A stretch of 64,000 nucleotides of DNA from Congregibacter sp045107095 (GCF_045107095.1 NZ_JBGCFU010000013.1:116355-180354), one strand, 5' to 3'. Counted from the stretch's first letter, positions 1 to 8,461 are shown. Program-made: numbers and translations. The notes: generated by a model from the sequence alone, not told the origin.

Positions 1-2758
1 AAAAGGCGTGTTCACTGGCTCTTGCATGAGCGTGGCGGAGGCTACGCTGAAGCTGGTACATCAGGGACTCGCCATTAATCAGCTGGGTTACGTTGTCGCG
101 GTTACGATCAAAGCTGAGGGTTTTTTGTGCTTCTTCGAGCGTTCCGTACATGCTCTGCTCGAGCACGGACATATCGTCTACGGGAGTGGGGGCTTGTGCT
201 CCGCGACTGAGTTGACGGGCAAGCTGTATTGCACTCATCTCCGCGATCTTCTGTCCCCGCTCGTTGACGAAAGCGAACTGATCGCGATCTTCACTGATCC
301 ACACCAGGCGCATTTTCCGTTGGCGCCCATCTTTGGATCGGTAGCGCAATTTGGCCCCGGGTTCCAAAGCCTCGACTCGTTGGAGCCAGCGACGTAAACG
401 AGGTAGTTGCTCTACCCGCTGGGAGTCGGGTTTAGGTGCGTCGCTAACTTGAGGCTTGTAAGTGGTGGTGTCAGCCGGAGCTCTGCCAGTGATCACGGCG
501 TTAATGTTGCGTAAAGCAGCGTCGTGCGCAACGGAGCCGGGGTTGGAGCTGTTTAATCTGCGATTGAGCGCCTGTAAACGGTGCTGCATCTCTTTTACTT
601 CGGGTGGAGGAAGTTCCCCCTCGATGGACTCCCGGAAGTCTGCAACAAGAGTCTGTAGGAGCGCCTCTTCTTCCTGCCATGGAATACTGTCTTCGCCTTC
701 ACGCAGTGCGATTTGCACGAGGGCCTGGCGCCAGCCTCCGTCCAGTAGATCAACCAAGGGGCGAGGCGCTCCATTTCGGTCAATGTGCCGATCCAGGAGG
801 TTTTCCACACTTCGCTGCGCTCGGTTGAGTCGCTCCTGCCCCTGAAGGCCGCTAATGACTCTTTCTATGTTTCGATCAAGCGATCGGTTTTGTTGAGAGA
901 GCAGGCTGTCTAGTTCGCCTTGCGCGTCCGAAAATACAACGCTGTCATCGCTATAGTCGCGAGCGACGCGTTCGACGATCTCGGCGACTTTCTTGCGTAC
1001 AGAACGGTTCACCGTGTTGTCGGCGCTCGCCAACTTGGAGATTTTGTCCAGTAACCGGTGGGCGGGGTGATCGGGTTGGGCAAAAAACTTGGGCTCATGC
1101 AGCGACAAGCGAGCAAGAGGAACTCTTAGCCTTGCGAGGCTGGGCGCCATGTCATCGCTCACCTCGAAGTTACGGTTCAAGGTCTGGAAAACTGTGTCTA
1201 CAAAGCTCAGTCGATTGGCGCCGTCGCGGCCAATGCTCTCATCGTCTCCCAACGCGCCATGCTCTTTCAGGAGGCTTTCCAAAGGCTTTAGATCCCCAAG
1301 AGACGCGGCCTGCGGTTGCGAGGCTTGGAGAGCGAGTAGTGCATTGAGTAGTTGTTGCTGATCCAGAGCCTGCGGCGTTGTCGACGGGCTGTCGCCAGAT
1401 GCCGCTGAGCCGGTCCCTTGGGCGTTGCTGTCTCCGGCTTGTTGTTCTGCAGCGTCCTCCTGCTTTTCGTCTTCAGAGCGCTCGCGATTTGTGTCCAAGG
1501 CGCTGATGACCGCGTCGTACATGGCGTCATGTTTACTGCCGCCACCGCCGCCACCGCCGCCAGCGCCGGCACCGCCGCCATCACCGTTCGCTCCGTCCGA
1601 GCCCGATCCCGTGCCCGCGCCCGCCTCCCGGGAGCTGGTTTCATTAGGACTTTTGGCGCCGCCTCGACGTTCTTCAGAATCTACCGAGGTGCTTTCCGTG
1701 GGCGCGGGGTGCGCTTCTTGCTGTGCCTGTGAGCCCGGTTTGGTACGCACAGTGGATTTGATAATTCGCTTTTCGACGGGATTGAGTAGTGAGCCGTTGT
1801 CGCGAATATCTTCTTCAAGGCCCGGCTCAACTCCGGCTTCTATAAAGATGGCGTTGAGTGATGGGTATAGTTTTTCCAGTTGCGGCGCGTAGGCATCCCG
1901 AAACATTTGCAAGCTGTCTTGAACGACTACCTGGCTGTCGCTAATGGGCTCGAAGGCGTCGATGAAGGCCTGCAACACATATGCGGGATGGAAAGGGGTT
2001 CGCGCCCGTCGGGGTTCACGGTCCGCGACAAGTGCAGTGCGGATCGTCAAGCACTCCAGTTCTACTCGGTGTGTCTCGATCAGGCTGTTGACTATTTTGT
2101 CTACCGCCAGCTTCTGATCCATCTCGTCGAGAGCCACCAGATCAAGGTTTCTGGCAGACGCCGCCTCAAGATCTGCGAAGGTCTGACCGTCGCTCTCTTT
2201 CTCGAGGGTTTCGACGCTCGCCGTCAGCGCCTTGGAAAAGTCGTCGAGAAAATCTTCATTGTTTCGCTTCAGTACATTCAGGGCGTCGTAGTGTGCGTGC
2301 TGTCCCGAGATGCCGTAGCGTGAAGAGGTCGACAGATCAAAGAGGCGGTCTCCCAGCTCAACGAGGAAGCGTCGCATGGCCTTGAGTAATTCCTCGTGCC
2401 CCTTAGCCAGCATTTCGTTAACGAGACGGTCAGCTTCTTCCGGGCCCGGGAGCCAGACGATGGCATCGGGGTCCATGACCTCAAGGACTACGTCTGGTAG
2501 ATCGTCATCAGGGGTGACCAAGACTTCCCGCGCATTGATAGATTCGATACTTCCCGCGATGCTGATCTGAGCTTCATCGTCATCGGGGAGGCCGGCAATC
2601 ACCAAATGAACGGGCAGACCTTCGGGCGGCAGCGTAGAGATAGCCTGTTTGGGTTTTAGCAGTAGCGAGCCCGAGTCTGTGATTTCTGCAATGCCAGCAA
2701 AGCGAAGACCATCGGGCAACCGAAGATACGCTGGTAATGCTCGCCTTTTTTCGCTCAT
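1..2758 (-). CDS. DUF1631 family protein, PilZ-like N-terminus, C-terminus cut by window edge
   Basis: An uninterrupted reverse-strand reading frame of at least 919 codons starts at an ATG at 2758 and runs off the left edge. The first ~80 residues begin MSEKRRALPAYLRL and resemble a degenerate PilZ (cyclic-di-GMP binding) domain. A long helical DUF1631 region follows, split by a Ser/Gly/Ala-rich linker holding a run of 14 Gly/Ala codons. Near the edge comes the conserved FAFVNERGQKIAEMS-type segment of DUF1631. The last visible ~35 residues (RDNVTQLINGESLMYQLQ and onward) look like the start of a degenerate GGDEF domain. The family function is unknown; a link to cyclic-di-GMP is inferred from domain resemblance only. 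The gene is divergent from ung. Confidence 0.85.
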   Translation of the reverse strand, partial: MSEKRRALPAYLRLPDGLRFAGIAEITDSGSLLLKPKQAISTLPPEGLPVHLVIAGLPDDDEAQISIAGSIESINAREVLVTPDDDLPDVVLEVMDPDAIVWLPGPEEADRLVNEMLAKGHEELLKAMRRFLVELGDRLFDLSTSSRYGISGQHAHYDALNVLKRNNEDFLDDFSKALTASVETLEKESDGQTFADLEAASARNLDLVALDEMDQKLAVDKIVNSLIETHRVELECLTIRTALVADREPRRARTPFHPAYVLQAFIDAFEPISDSQVVVQDSLQMFRDAYAPQLEKLYPSLNAIFIEAGVEPGLEEDIRDNGSLLNPVEKRIIKSTVRTKPGSQAQQEAHPAPTESTSVDSEERRGGAKSPNETSSREAGAGTGSGSDGANGDGGGAGAGGGGGGGGSKHDAMYDAVISALDTNRERSEDEKQEDAAEQQAGDSNAQGTGSAASGDSPSTTPQALDQQQLLNALLALQASQPQAASLGDLKPLESLLKEHGALGDDESIGRDGANRLSFVDTVFQTLNRNFEVSDDMAPSLARLRVPLARLSLHEPKFFAQPDHPAHRLLDKISKLASADNTVNRSVRKKVAEIVERVARDYSDDSVVFSDAQGELDSLLSQQNRSLDRNIERVISGLQGQERLNRAQRSVENLLDRHIDRNGAPRPLVDLLDGGWRQALVQIALREGEDSIPWQEEEALLQTLVADFRESIEGELPPPEVKEMQHRLQALNRRLNSSNPGSVAHDAALRNINAVITGRAPADTTTYKPQVSDAPKPDSQRVEQLPRLRRWLQRVEALEPGAKLRYRSKDGRQRKMRLVWISEDRDQFAFVNERGQKIAEMSAIQLARQLSRGAQAPTPVDDMSVLEQSMYGTLEEAQKTLSFDRNRDNVTQLINGESLMYQLQRSLRHAHARASEHAF
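1538..1579. repeat. GCC/ACC trinucleotide-type repeat encoding a polyglycine linker
   Basis: Fourteen consecutive triplets, mostly GCC or ACC on the plus strand, encode a run of 12 Gly and 2 Ala on the minus strand inside the DUF1631 gene. The repeat lies in a disordered linker, so changes in copy number would keep the frame and alter only linker length. Confidence 0.8.
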
Positions 2759-2822
2759 ATATCTCGCAGTCTCATTACGTGAGGCAAGCGCGAAGTTGCG
2801 CGGCTGCATCGTAGTAAGCCAG

Positions 2823-2851
2823 AGTATACGGAAGAAGCTGTCGACTCTGAA
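2823..2851 (-). promoter_or_regulatory. Candidate sigma-70 promoter for the DUF1631 gene
   Basis: On the minus strand TTCAGA (2846-2851) and TATACT (2823-2828) are separated by exactly 17 bases. This matches the sigma-70 consensus at 4/6 and 5/6 positions. The predicted start of transcription near 2816 leaves a leader of about 60 bases before the ATG at 2758. Confidence 0.45.
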
Positions 2852-2990
2852 GTACAGTACGGCTTTTCATTCGAGCGGGTAGGGGCTAACTCGTTGCAAC
2901 TTCATCGCTAACATTGAACTCTCCCATTGGTAGGTCTATATCAACAAGCCATTTCTCACAGACTGGATCCCTGATCGCTGGAAAACGCTA

Positions 2991-3632
2991 TTGCAGCTGG
3001 AAGGCGATCCCGCGTACCTGCGAAGTTTGTCGATCTTTCTCGATGAGAGGCGCGCGAGTACCAGCGAGGTTTACCCGCCAGCAAATGAGCTGTTCAACGC
3101 CTTGGTCAGAACAAGCCCTGAAGACGTCAAGGTCGTTATTCTGGGGCAGGACCCGTATCACAGTGCCGGGCAAGCCCATGGACTTTGCTTTTCAGTCAAC
3201 CGAGGAACCCCCATACCACCTTCGCTTCGAAACATCTTTCAGGAGTTGCAGGAAGAGTTGGGTGTTCCCGCGCCAGAGCATGGATGCCTGAATGCCTGGG
3301 CGGATGAGGGCGTTCTTCTTTTAAATGCTGTACTAACGGTTGAGGAAGGGCGCCCTGGTTCGCATCAGGGCAAGGGTTGGGAGAAGTTCACGGATAGCGT
3401 GATTCAGGCCTTGAACATGGCCGGGAAGCCCCTTGTATTTATGCTTTGGGGTGCGCAGGCACAGAAGAAGGGAGGCGTCATTGACGATCAAAAGCACTGT
3501 GTGCTGAGGGCGCCGCACCCCTCGCCACTGAGCGCTTACCGTGGTTTCTTTGGGTGTGGCCACTTCGTCAAAGCGAACGAATTTCTTGTTTCGCGAGGGC
3601 AAAAACCGGTTGACTGGACCCTTGGAAACTAG
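2991..3632 (+). CDS. ung: Uracil-DNA glycosylase (family 1)
   Basis: Removes uracil from DNA and starts base-excision repair in the cytoplasm. The catalytic water-activating motif GQDPYH is present in VKVVILGQDPYHSAGQAHG, followed by LCFSVN and the C-terminal HPSPLSAYRGFFGC motif that contains the catalytic His and DNA-intercalating loop. The listed TTG start gives 213 residues. The conserved family N-terminus (NKPFLTDW) lies in frame upstream from about 2940, and with it the protein would be about 230 residues, the normal size. No ATG, GTG or TTG is available in that stretch after the in-frame TAG at 2931-2933, so the true start may be a rare codon such as ATC at 2940. Confidence 0.95.
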   Translation: MQLEGDPAYLRSLSIFLDERRASTSEVYPPANELFNALVRTSPEDVKVVILGQDPYHSAGQAHGLCFSVNRGTPIPPSLRNIFQELQEELGVPAPEHGCLNAWADEGVLLLNAVLTVEEGRPGSHQGKGWEKFTDSVIQALNMAGKPLVFMLWGAQAQKKGGVIDDQKHCVLRAPHPSPLSAYRGFFGCGHFVKANEFLVSRGQKPVDWTLGN

Positions 3633-3671
3633 CGACTCGGGGCCAGAGGCGAACGCCATGGGCTCGGGGAG

Positions 3672-4577
3672 TCACTCAAGGGCATAGTTAAAGTCGAGAC
3701 TCCGCAGCTGCTCGCCGCTGACTAAATAGACTGCCTCGTTTAGCATCTCACTTTGAACCTCGCCCGCTACGAGGGTTGGAGCGCCATCCGCGGATGCCTT
3801 GCGAAGGCAACGCCCAACAACGTCGCCGTTGCCGTTATGTAAGGATGCGTCTCGGCTTAAGTCCTCCGCGCCATTGTCGGCCTCGTAGATTTGTAGTCGC
3901 TTTTTACTCCGTCCCTTGTAGTGAAGGCGCGCGACGATCTCCTGTCCTGTGTAGCAGCCTTTGTCAAAGGCAACGAGGCCTGTGAGATCATAGTTCAGGG
4001 TCTGGGGAGTGAAGCTTTCAACGTCTCCCAAATCGACCGCGTAGTGACCGCTGCGAAGCATCGCTTGCGACCAGAGTGCAGGGCCGTCGTCGATAGCAGC
4101 GTCGTGTTGTGAGGCCAAGCTTGCTGGCGTGCTTCCGTCGAGAGAAATACGCTCGCCGTATGCTGCCCCACGCTGCAGATAAAGCTCTCCATCGCTCAGA
4201 GATACAGGAACGAGACCGTCTTGTACTAAATCTGCGTTCGTCGCACTTTCAGGATCGAGCACGCCAACAATGGCGGTATCTGAGGGATCAACCTCGACAC
4301 TGATTCGTGAGAACTGGGCATATCTCAGGAGCGTTTCGGCGATGCGCGGCGCCAAAGAACGACGCAGTCGCAAGACCACGTGCGTATCACTGAGTTGAAC
4401 CACCGTGAGGTCGGTCAATACTCGGCCCTTAACGTTGCACAGGGCTCCCATTAAGGCCTGGCTATTACTCAATTTCCGCGTGTCGCAGGTCAGTTGCCCT
4501 TGGAGAAACGCGGGTACCTTCTCGCCACGGAGGTGCAGCATGGCCTCATCGGGCAAATAACAGGCAAAACCGTTCAC
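3672..4577 (-). CDS. ygfZ: YgfZ-type folate-binding, Fe-S maintenance protein
   Basis: YgfZ is a GcvT-like, tetrahydrofolate-binding protein needed for repair or assembly of certain Fe-S enzymes, including MiaB-type tRNA modification. The family signature K-G-C-Y-T-G-Q-E is visible in FDKGCYTGQEIVARLHYKG, with the conserved Cys. The GTG at 4577 is chosen because the AAGGAG on the minus strand lies five bases ahead of it; the GTG at 4583 overlaps that ribosome-binding site. Length is about 301 residues. It is divergent from sdhE, a common gammaproteobacterial arrangement. Confidence 0.92.
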   Translation of the reverse strand: MNGFACYLPDEAMLHLRGEKVPAFLQGQLTCDTRKLSNSQALMGALCNVKGRVLTDLTVVQLSDTHVVLRLRRSLAPRIAETLLRYAQFSRISVEVDPSDTAIVGVLDPESATNADLVQDGLVPVSLSDGELYLQRGAAYGERISLDGSTPASLASQHDAAIDDGPALWSQAMLRSGHYAVDLGDVESFTPQTLNYDLTGLVAFDKGCYTGQEIVARLHYKGRSKKRLQIYEADNGAEDLSRDASLHNGNGDVVGRCLRKASADGAPTLVAGEVQSEMLNEAVYLVSGEQLRSLDFNYALE

Positions 4578-4685
4578 AATCACTCCTTGTCAGCTCTTGA
4601 TCTTGCGATAGATGTTTAAGTGGCGAATCATAACCCAGCGTCGACTCAGCTATACTCCCGCGCTTTAAAAAACCGAGTGTCTGGC

Positions 4686-4946
4686 ATGGACGAAGAACAT
4701 AAACGCATGCGTTGGGCGAGCCGCCGGGGCATGCTGGAGCTTGACCTTATTCTCGAGCCCTACGTGCGTCTGCACTATGCCCAGTTGGATGACGAAGGCC
4801 GGGTTCGCTATCGCGAGCTGATGACCTGTCAGGATCAGGAGCTCTTTGATTGGTTTTTGCACAAGCAGGTTCCAGAGAATCCCGAGCATGCACACATGGT
4901 AAAAACGATACTCAGTGCACGGCGACCTGAGGATACGCCTCCGTAA
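4686..4946 (+). CDS. sdhE: Succinate dehydrogenase flavinylation factor SdhE
   Basis: Small cytoplasmic protein that promotes covalent attachment of FAD to the succinate dehydrogenase flavoprotein. The family signature RRGMLELD is clear (RWASRRGMLELDLILEPYV), as is the helical F-D-W-F segment (QELFDWFLHKQVP). The ATG at 4686 gives 86 residues, the usual size. An upstream in-frame GTG at 4620 would add 22 residues, but a TATACT (-10-like) at 4651-4656 lies between the two, which favours the shorter form. It overlaps cptA by about 32 bases, matching the sdhE-cptA pair of other gammaproteobacteria. Confidence 0.92.
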   Translation: MDEEHKRMRWASRRGMLELDLILEPYVRLHYAQLDDEGRVRYRELMTCQDQELFDWFLHKQVPENPEHAHMVKTILSARRPEDTPP

Positions 4947-5373
4947 GTCGGCGATTTTACGCCGCTACCTGCAGCTAAGCAGATTGCTGTGCGTGACCAC
5001 GTTTGCTGTCAGTTTATACGGTCCCAACTTCCACCTTATTCTTTCCGCTATCGGGCTGTGTTTGCTATCGATAGCTATCACCCGTCTGGATCCTGAGGGA
5101 GTCACGCTAGTTTGCGAATCTCTTGGACAGGCCGCGGGTAGTTGGAGGTACTCCCCGGCAGAAATCTCGCCGCTCAGGCCCTGCACTCTTCTTGGTCACG
5201 GCAAGCTGGCGTCTGTGCTGTGGATTGAGTGTCGCAGCGAAGCGACTCCACTGGAGTCTGCCTCGTGTCAACGAATGCTCGTGTTTCCCGATGCAATGTC
5301 TTTTGAGCAGTGGCGGCTGTTACGCCGCGAACTGCGTTTGGAGGCGCATGCCCTATGCAAAGAGGGGGGTTAG
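4915..5373 (+). CDS. cptA: CptA/YgfX-like membrane protein
   Basis: A 152-residue protein with two closely spaced hydrophobic segments (about residues 22-56), then a soluble C-terminal part with a V-L-W-I-E motif. The position directly after sdhE and the topology match the YgfX/CptA family, described in E. coli as the toxin partner of SdhE/CptB that affects cell shape. Sequence similarity of this family is low, so the name rests mostly on synteny and topology. The GTG start overlaps the end of sdhE. Its 3' end overlaps the convergent nadB stop by four bases. Confidence 0.72.
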   Translation: MHGDLRIRLRKSAILRRYLQLSRLLCVTTFAVSLYGPNFHLILSAIGLCLLSIAITRLDPEGVTLVCESLGQAAGSWRYSPAEISPLRPCTLLGHGKLASVLWIECRSEATPLESASCQRMLVFPDAMSFEQWRLLRRELRLEAHALCKEGG

Positions 5374-6980
5374 CTAGATACTTCGCTGGCGCGATAGTTG
5401 TCCGGAATAAGTATCGTGTCTTCGCCTTCCGCTAGTAGTTCGGGATAATCGAGGGTGTAGTGCAGGCCTCGACTCTCCTGACGCTCCATGGCGCAGCGAA
5501 TCATCAGCTCCGCCACCATGGCGAGGTTGCGTAACTCCAGCAGGTCATTGGTCACTTTGTAATTGCTGTAATACTCCGCGATTTCCCCCTGGAGCAAACC
5601 GGCTCGACGAAGAGCGCGCTGAAGGCGCTTATTGGTGCGGACAATACCAACGTAATCCCACATAAAACGACGAAGCTCGTCCCAGTTATGAGAAATGACA
5701 ACATCCTCGTCGGAGTCGGTTACCTGGCTTTCGTCCCAGGGTGGCGGACCGACCTGATCGGGAGGCGACTTTGGCTGCTTGCTGATGTGCCCCGCTGCCG
5801 CCTGGGCATACACCAAACACTCCAGGAGTGAGTTGCTCGCCATGCGGTTAGCTCCGTGGAGACCCGTGAAGGAGCATTCACCTATAGCGTAAAGGCCGGC
5901 CACGTCTGTGCGGCCGTGATTATCTACCATGACGCCGCCGCAGGTGTAGTGCGCCGCGGGCACCACCGGTATTCTGTCGGTGGTTATGTCGATGCCAAAT
6001 TCAAGGCAGCGTTCGTAAATCGTGGGGAAGTGCTGCCGAACAAAGTCCGGTTCTCGATGGGAGATATCGAGATACACGCAGTCGGCGCCGAGGCGCTTCA
6101 TTTCGTGATCGATGGCCCGCGCCACGATATCCCGAGGTGCCAGCTCAGCCCGATCATCAAAATCAGGCATGAATCGATCCCCGTTGGGAAGCGTCAAATA
6201 CGCTCCCTCACCGCGCAAAGCTTCCGTAATCAGGAACGACTTGGCATCGGGGTGGTAAAGACAAGTCGGGTGAAATTGGTTGAATTCCAGGTTCGCCACG
6301 CGACAGCCCGCCCGCCAGGCCATGGCTATGCCGTCGCCGCTCGCGCCATCAGGGTTGCTGGTATAGAGATACACTTTGCTGGCGCCACCGCTGGCTAGCA
6401 CGACAGCATCTGCCTCGAAGAGGTCGACGCTGTCTTCCTGCTCGTTGAGCACGTATATGCCTTTGCATTGCCCGTCTTCCACAACGAGATCGACGGCGAC
6501 GCGTCCGGGAAGTAAGTCTATATTTGCGGCTTGGCGAGCGCGCTCCTCCAGTACTTCACCGATAGCTCCGCCGGTGCGGTCCGCGGCATGTACGATGCGG
6601 CGGTGGCTGTGTCCTCCCTCTTGAGCGAGGTGATACTCGGGAGACTGGGTTGAGTCCATATCCTCTCGAAGATCAAAGTCTACTCCCAGGGACGCCAGCC
6701 AATCGACGGTTTCTCGGCTGTGTGTCACAGTGAGTTCCACAGCATCGCGGTGGCATAGACCCGCTCCGGCGCGCAACGTGTCTTCTACATGCGCATCAAC
6801 ACTGTCCCGGGCATGGAGCACTGCTGCCATACCGCCCTGCGCCCAATAGGTGGAGCTCTGTTTGACGTCTCCTTTGGACAGAACTGCGATGCGATTGTGG
6901 GTTGGCAGACGTAGTGCGAGAGCCAGGCCTGCGGCACCGCGTCCGATGATCACGACGTCGTGGCGGTAATGCGTGCTCAT
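5370..6980 (-). CDS. nadB: L-aspartate oxidase
   Basis: FAD-dependent enzyme that oxidises L-aspartate to iminoaspartate, the first step of de novo NAD synthesis. The N-terminus has the dinucleotide-binding motif GRGAAGLALALRL (about residues 13-25). Further family motifs are STYWAQGG, the substrate loop around HTCGG-like YTCGGVMVD, and GANRMASNSLLECLVYA. Its 536 residues match the family. It is divergent from rpoE, the conserved gammaproteobacterial arrangement. No nadA or nadC is in the window. Confidence 0.97.
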   Translation of the reverse strand: MSTHYRHDVVIIGRGAAGLALALRLPTHNRIAVLSKGDVKQSSTYWAQGGMAAVLHARDSVDAHVEDTLRAGAGLCHRDAVELTVTHSRETVDWLASLGVDFDLREDMDSTQSPEYHLAQEGGHSHRRIVHAADRTGGAIGEVLEERARQAANIDLLPGRVAVDLVVEDGQCKGIYVLNEQEDSVDLFEADAVVLASGGASKVYLYTSNPDGASGDGIAMAWRAGCRVANLEFNQFHPTCLYHPDAKSFLITEALRGEGAYLTLPNGDRFMPDFDDRAELAPRDIVARAIDHEMKRLGADCVYLDISHREPDFVRQHFPTIYERCLEFGIDITTDRIPVVPAAHYTCGGVMVDNHGRTDVAGLYAIGECSFTGLHGANRMASNSLLECLVYAQAAAGHISKQPKSPPDQVGPPPWDESQVTDSDEDVVISHNWDELRRFMWDYVGIVRTNKRLQRALRRAGLLQGEIAEYYSNYKVTNDLLELRNLAMVAELMIRCAMERQESRGLHYTLDYPELLAEGEDTILIPDNYRASEVSS

Positions 6981-7102
6981 TGCGCGCTCAAAATCCTTAT
7001 CAAGAGGTCTTAATGGCGGGTATCATGCCCTTTTTAGGTGGCTATCGGTACAGTGCTGCTGAAGAACCTCAGGCGCTGGGCTAAAACGTAAATAGTTCAC
7101 AG

Positions 7103-7130
7103 GGAACTGCCGGTGATCCCCGGTGTCCAT
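7103..7130 (+). promoter_or_regulatory. Candidate sigma-E-type promoter upstream of rpoE
   Basis: GGAACTG at 7103-7109 resembles the ECF sigma-E -35 element (GGAACTT), and TCCAT at 7126-7130 sits 16 bases downstream, the expected spacing, though its match to the -10 element is weak. The start of transcription would be near 7137, about 50 bases before the rpoE start. Autoregulation of rpoE is known in relatives; here it is only a candidate. Confidence 0.35.
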
Positions 7131-7189
7131 AATTGCAGGTGAGGCAGCATGCGGTTGCTAGCGCCGTGCATCAGGGAGGAGTGCGACGT

Positions 7190-7771
7190 TTGACCGCTTC
7201 GGTCACAGATAAGCAATTGGTTGTGCGGGTTCAAAAAGGCGATAAAAGCGCCTTTGATTTGCTGGTTATCAAATATCAGCAAAAAATCATGAGCCTGATC
7301 AGCCGGTATGTGCATGACGCGGATGAGGTGCAGGATGTTGCCCAGGAAGCGTTCATCAAGGCGTATCGCGCGTTGCCGGGTTTTCGCGGTGACAGTGCGT
7401 TCTACACGTGGCTGTACCGGATCGCGATCAACACAGCCAAAAACCATCTTGTTTCGCGATCCAGGCGACCGCCGGGCTCGGACGTAGATGTTGATGACGC
7501 CCAGTATCTGGAAGCCGGGGATGCCTTAAGGGACAAAGAGTCTCCCGAGAACGCCTTATTCGGGGAAGAGTTGCGGGCCAAAGTGCATGGCGCTCTCGAT
7601 GCTTTGCCAGATGATTTGAGAACGGCGGTAACTTTACGCGAGTTTGATGGTCTGAGTTATGAGGAAATTGCTGAAGTGATGGAATGTCCGGTTGGCACCG
7701 TGCGGTCGAGAATATTTCGCGCCCGGGAAGCCATCGATAAAATTGTGCAGCAGCAAATGGATGGGCACTAA
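7190..7771 (+). CDS. rpoE: ECF sigma factor sigma-E (RpoE/AlgU)
   Basis: Envelope-stress sigma factor that directs RNA polymerase to sigma-E promoters when its anti-sigma factor is degraded. Region 2 (about residues 20-90, with DEVQDVAQEAFIKAYR and YTWLYRIAINTAKNHL) and region 4 (LSYEEIAEVMECPVGTVRSRI) are intact and close to Pseudomonas AlgU. The TTG at 7190 is chosen because a strong GGGAGGA (7174-7180) lies nine bases upstream and it yields the usual ~193 residues. It is followed by rseA, rseB, rseC and degP in the algU-mucABCD order. Confidence 0.97.
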   Translation: MTASVTDKQLVVRVQKGDKSAFDLLVIKYQQKIMSLISRYVHDADEVQDVAQEAFIKAYRALPGFRGDSAFYTWLYRIAINTAKNHLVSRSRRPPGSDVDVDDAQYLEAGDALRDKESPENALFGEELRAKVHGALDALPDDLRTAVTLREFDGLSYEEIAEVMECPVGTVRSRIFRAREAIDKIVQQQMDGH

Positions 7772-7837
7772 GCGTTTCGACAAATGAGCATTGGTTTAAA
7801 CAGGGAAAGAAAAGTTTGAGTATTGGAGATACACAGC

Positions 7838-8449
7838 ATGCGTAACGCTGAGAGCAGTAGTCCGGAAATGACTGCAGCGGAGACTTTGTCCGCATTGGCT
7901 GATAATGAAGCCCAGGAGTTAGAGTTGCGTCGCGTTCTTCGTGACGTGGACAGCTCGCCCGAGTTGCGCAAGCGTTGGTACCGATTGCACGTTGCGCGAT
8001 CGGTCATGCAGGGTGAGGCGGTGAGGCCAGCACCGGACTTCGCCATGTCCGTGCGTGCAGCTATCGACGCCGAACCCGCCTTGCAACAGAACACGTCGGG
8101 CAACTGGCGCCGCGCTCTGGGAAGTTTCGCCGTAGCGGCATCCGTGGCAGCAGTTGTTGTCGTTGGCGGTCAGCAATTGGCGGTGACCTCTGCCGGTGGG
8201 GATGCCGACCTTGTGGCACGCGTAGCACCGCTTCCTGTAGGTGTGGTGAACACTGTCGGAGCGGTTCCTGTACAGGCGAGTTTTGGTACCCGGGCACTGC
8301 CTACATTGCAGCCTGCGGACCGCACTGCCTATCGGGAACTTGCGCGGCAGCGCCTGCGTAAATTTAGCCAGGAGCACGCGGAACATGCGTCTTTGAATAC
8401 CCCTCAGGGTATGCTGCCTTTCGCCCGCGTGCCGGTGATTGAGCAGTAA
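7838..8449 (+). CDS. rseA: Anti-sigma-E factor RseA (MucA)
   Basis: Single-pass inner-membrane protein that sequesters RpoE until regulated proteolysis releases it. The N-terminal cytoplasmic domain begins around ETLSALADNEAQELELRRVL and has the RKRWYRLHVARSVMQGE helix of the RseA N-terminal family. A membrane segment lies near residues 95-115 (SFAVAASVAAVVVVGG), followed by a periplasmic domain. ATG 7838 follows a GGAG at 7825-7828. The stop lies inside a 12-bp tandem repeat shared with the rseB start. Confidence 0.93.
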   Translation: MRNAESSSPEMTAAETLSALADNEAQELELRRVLRDVDSSPELRKRWYRLHVARSVMQGEAVRPAPDFAMSVRAAIDAEPALQQNTSGNWRRALGSFAVAASVAAVVVVGGQQLAVTSAGGDADLVARVAPLPVGVVNTVGAVPVQASFGTRALPTLQPADRTAYRELARQRLRKFSQEHAEHASLNTPQGMLPFARVPVIEQ

Positions 8450-8461
8450 ATTGAGCAGTAA
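8438..8461 (+). repeat. 12-bp tandem duplication spanning the rseA stop
   Basis: ATTGAGCAGTAA occurs twice in direct succession (8438-8449 and 8450-8461). The first copy ends with the rseA TAA and contains one TTG (8439) in the rseB frame; the second repeats this TTG at 8451. The duplication therefore supplies two alternative rseB starts and lengthens the overlap with rseA. Confidence 0.9.

Noticed and set aside
1425..1892. Proline-rich plus-strand reading frame opposite the DUF1631 gene
   Set aside because: It is the antisense shadow of the Gly/Ser-rich linker; the long reverse-strand frame with family motifs explains the region.
2914..3291. Plus-strand frame beginning at TTG 2914 as an alternative ung start
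   Set aside because: It is in a different frame from the GQDPYH motif, so it would need a frameshift for which there is no evidence.
5856..6398. 180-residue plus-strand frame opposite nadB
   Set aside because: It lacks a recognisable family or ribosome-binding site and lies fully inside nadB, which is intact.
7428..7895. 155-residue minus-strand frame across rpoE and rseA
   Set aside because: It is antisense to two well-supported genes and shows no motifs.
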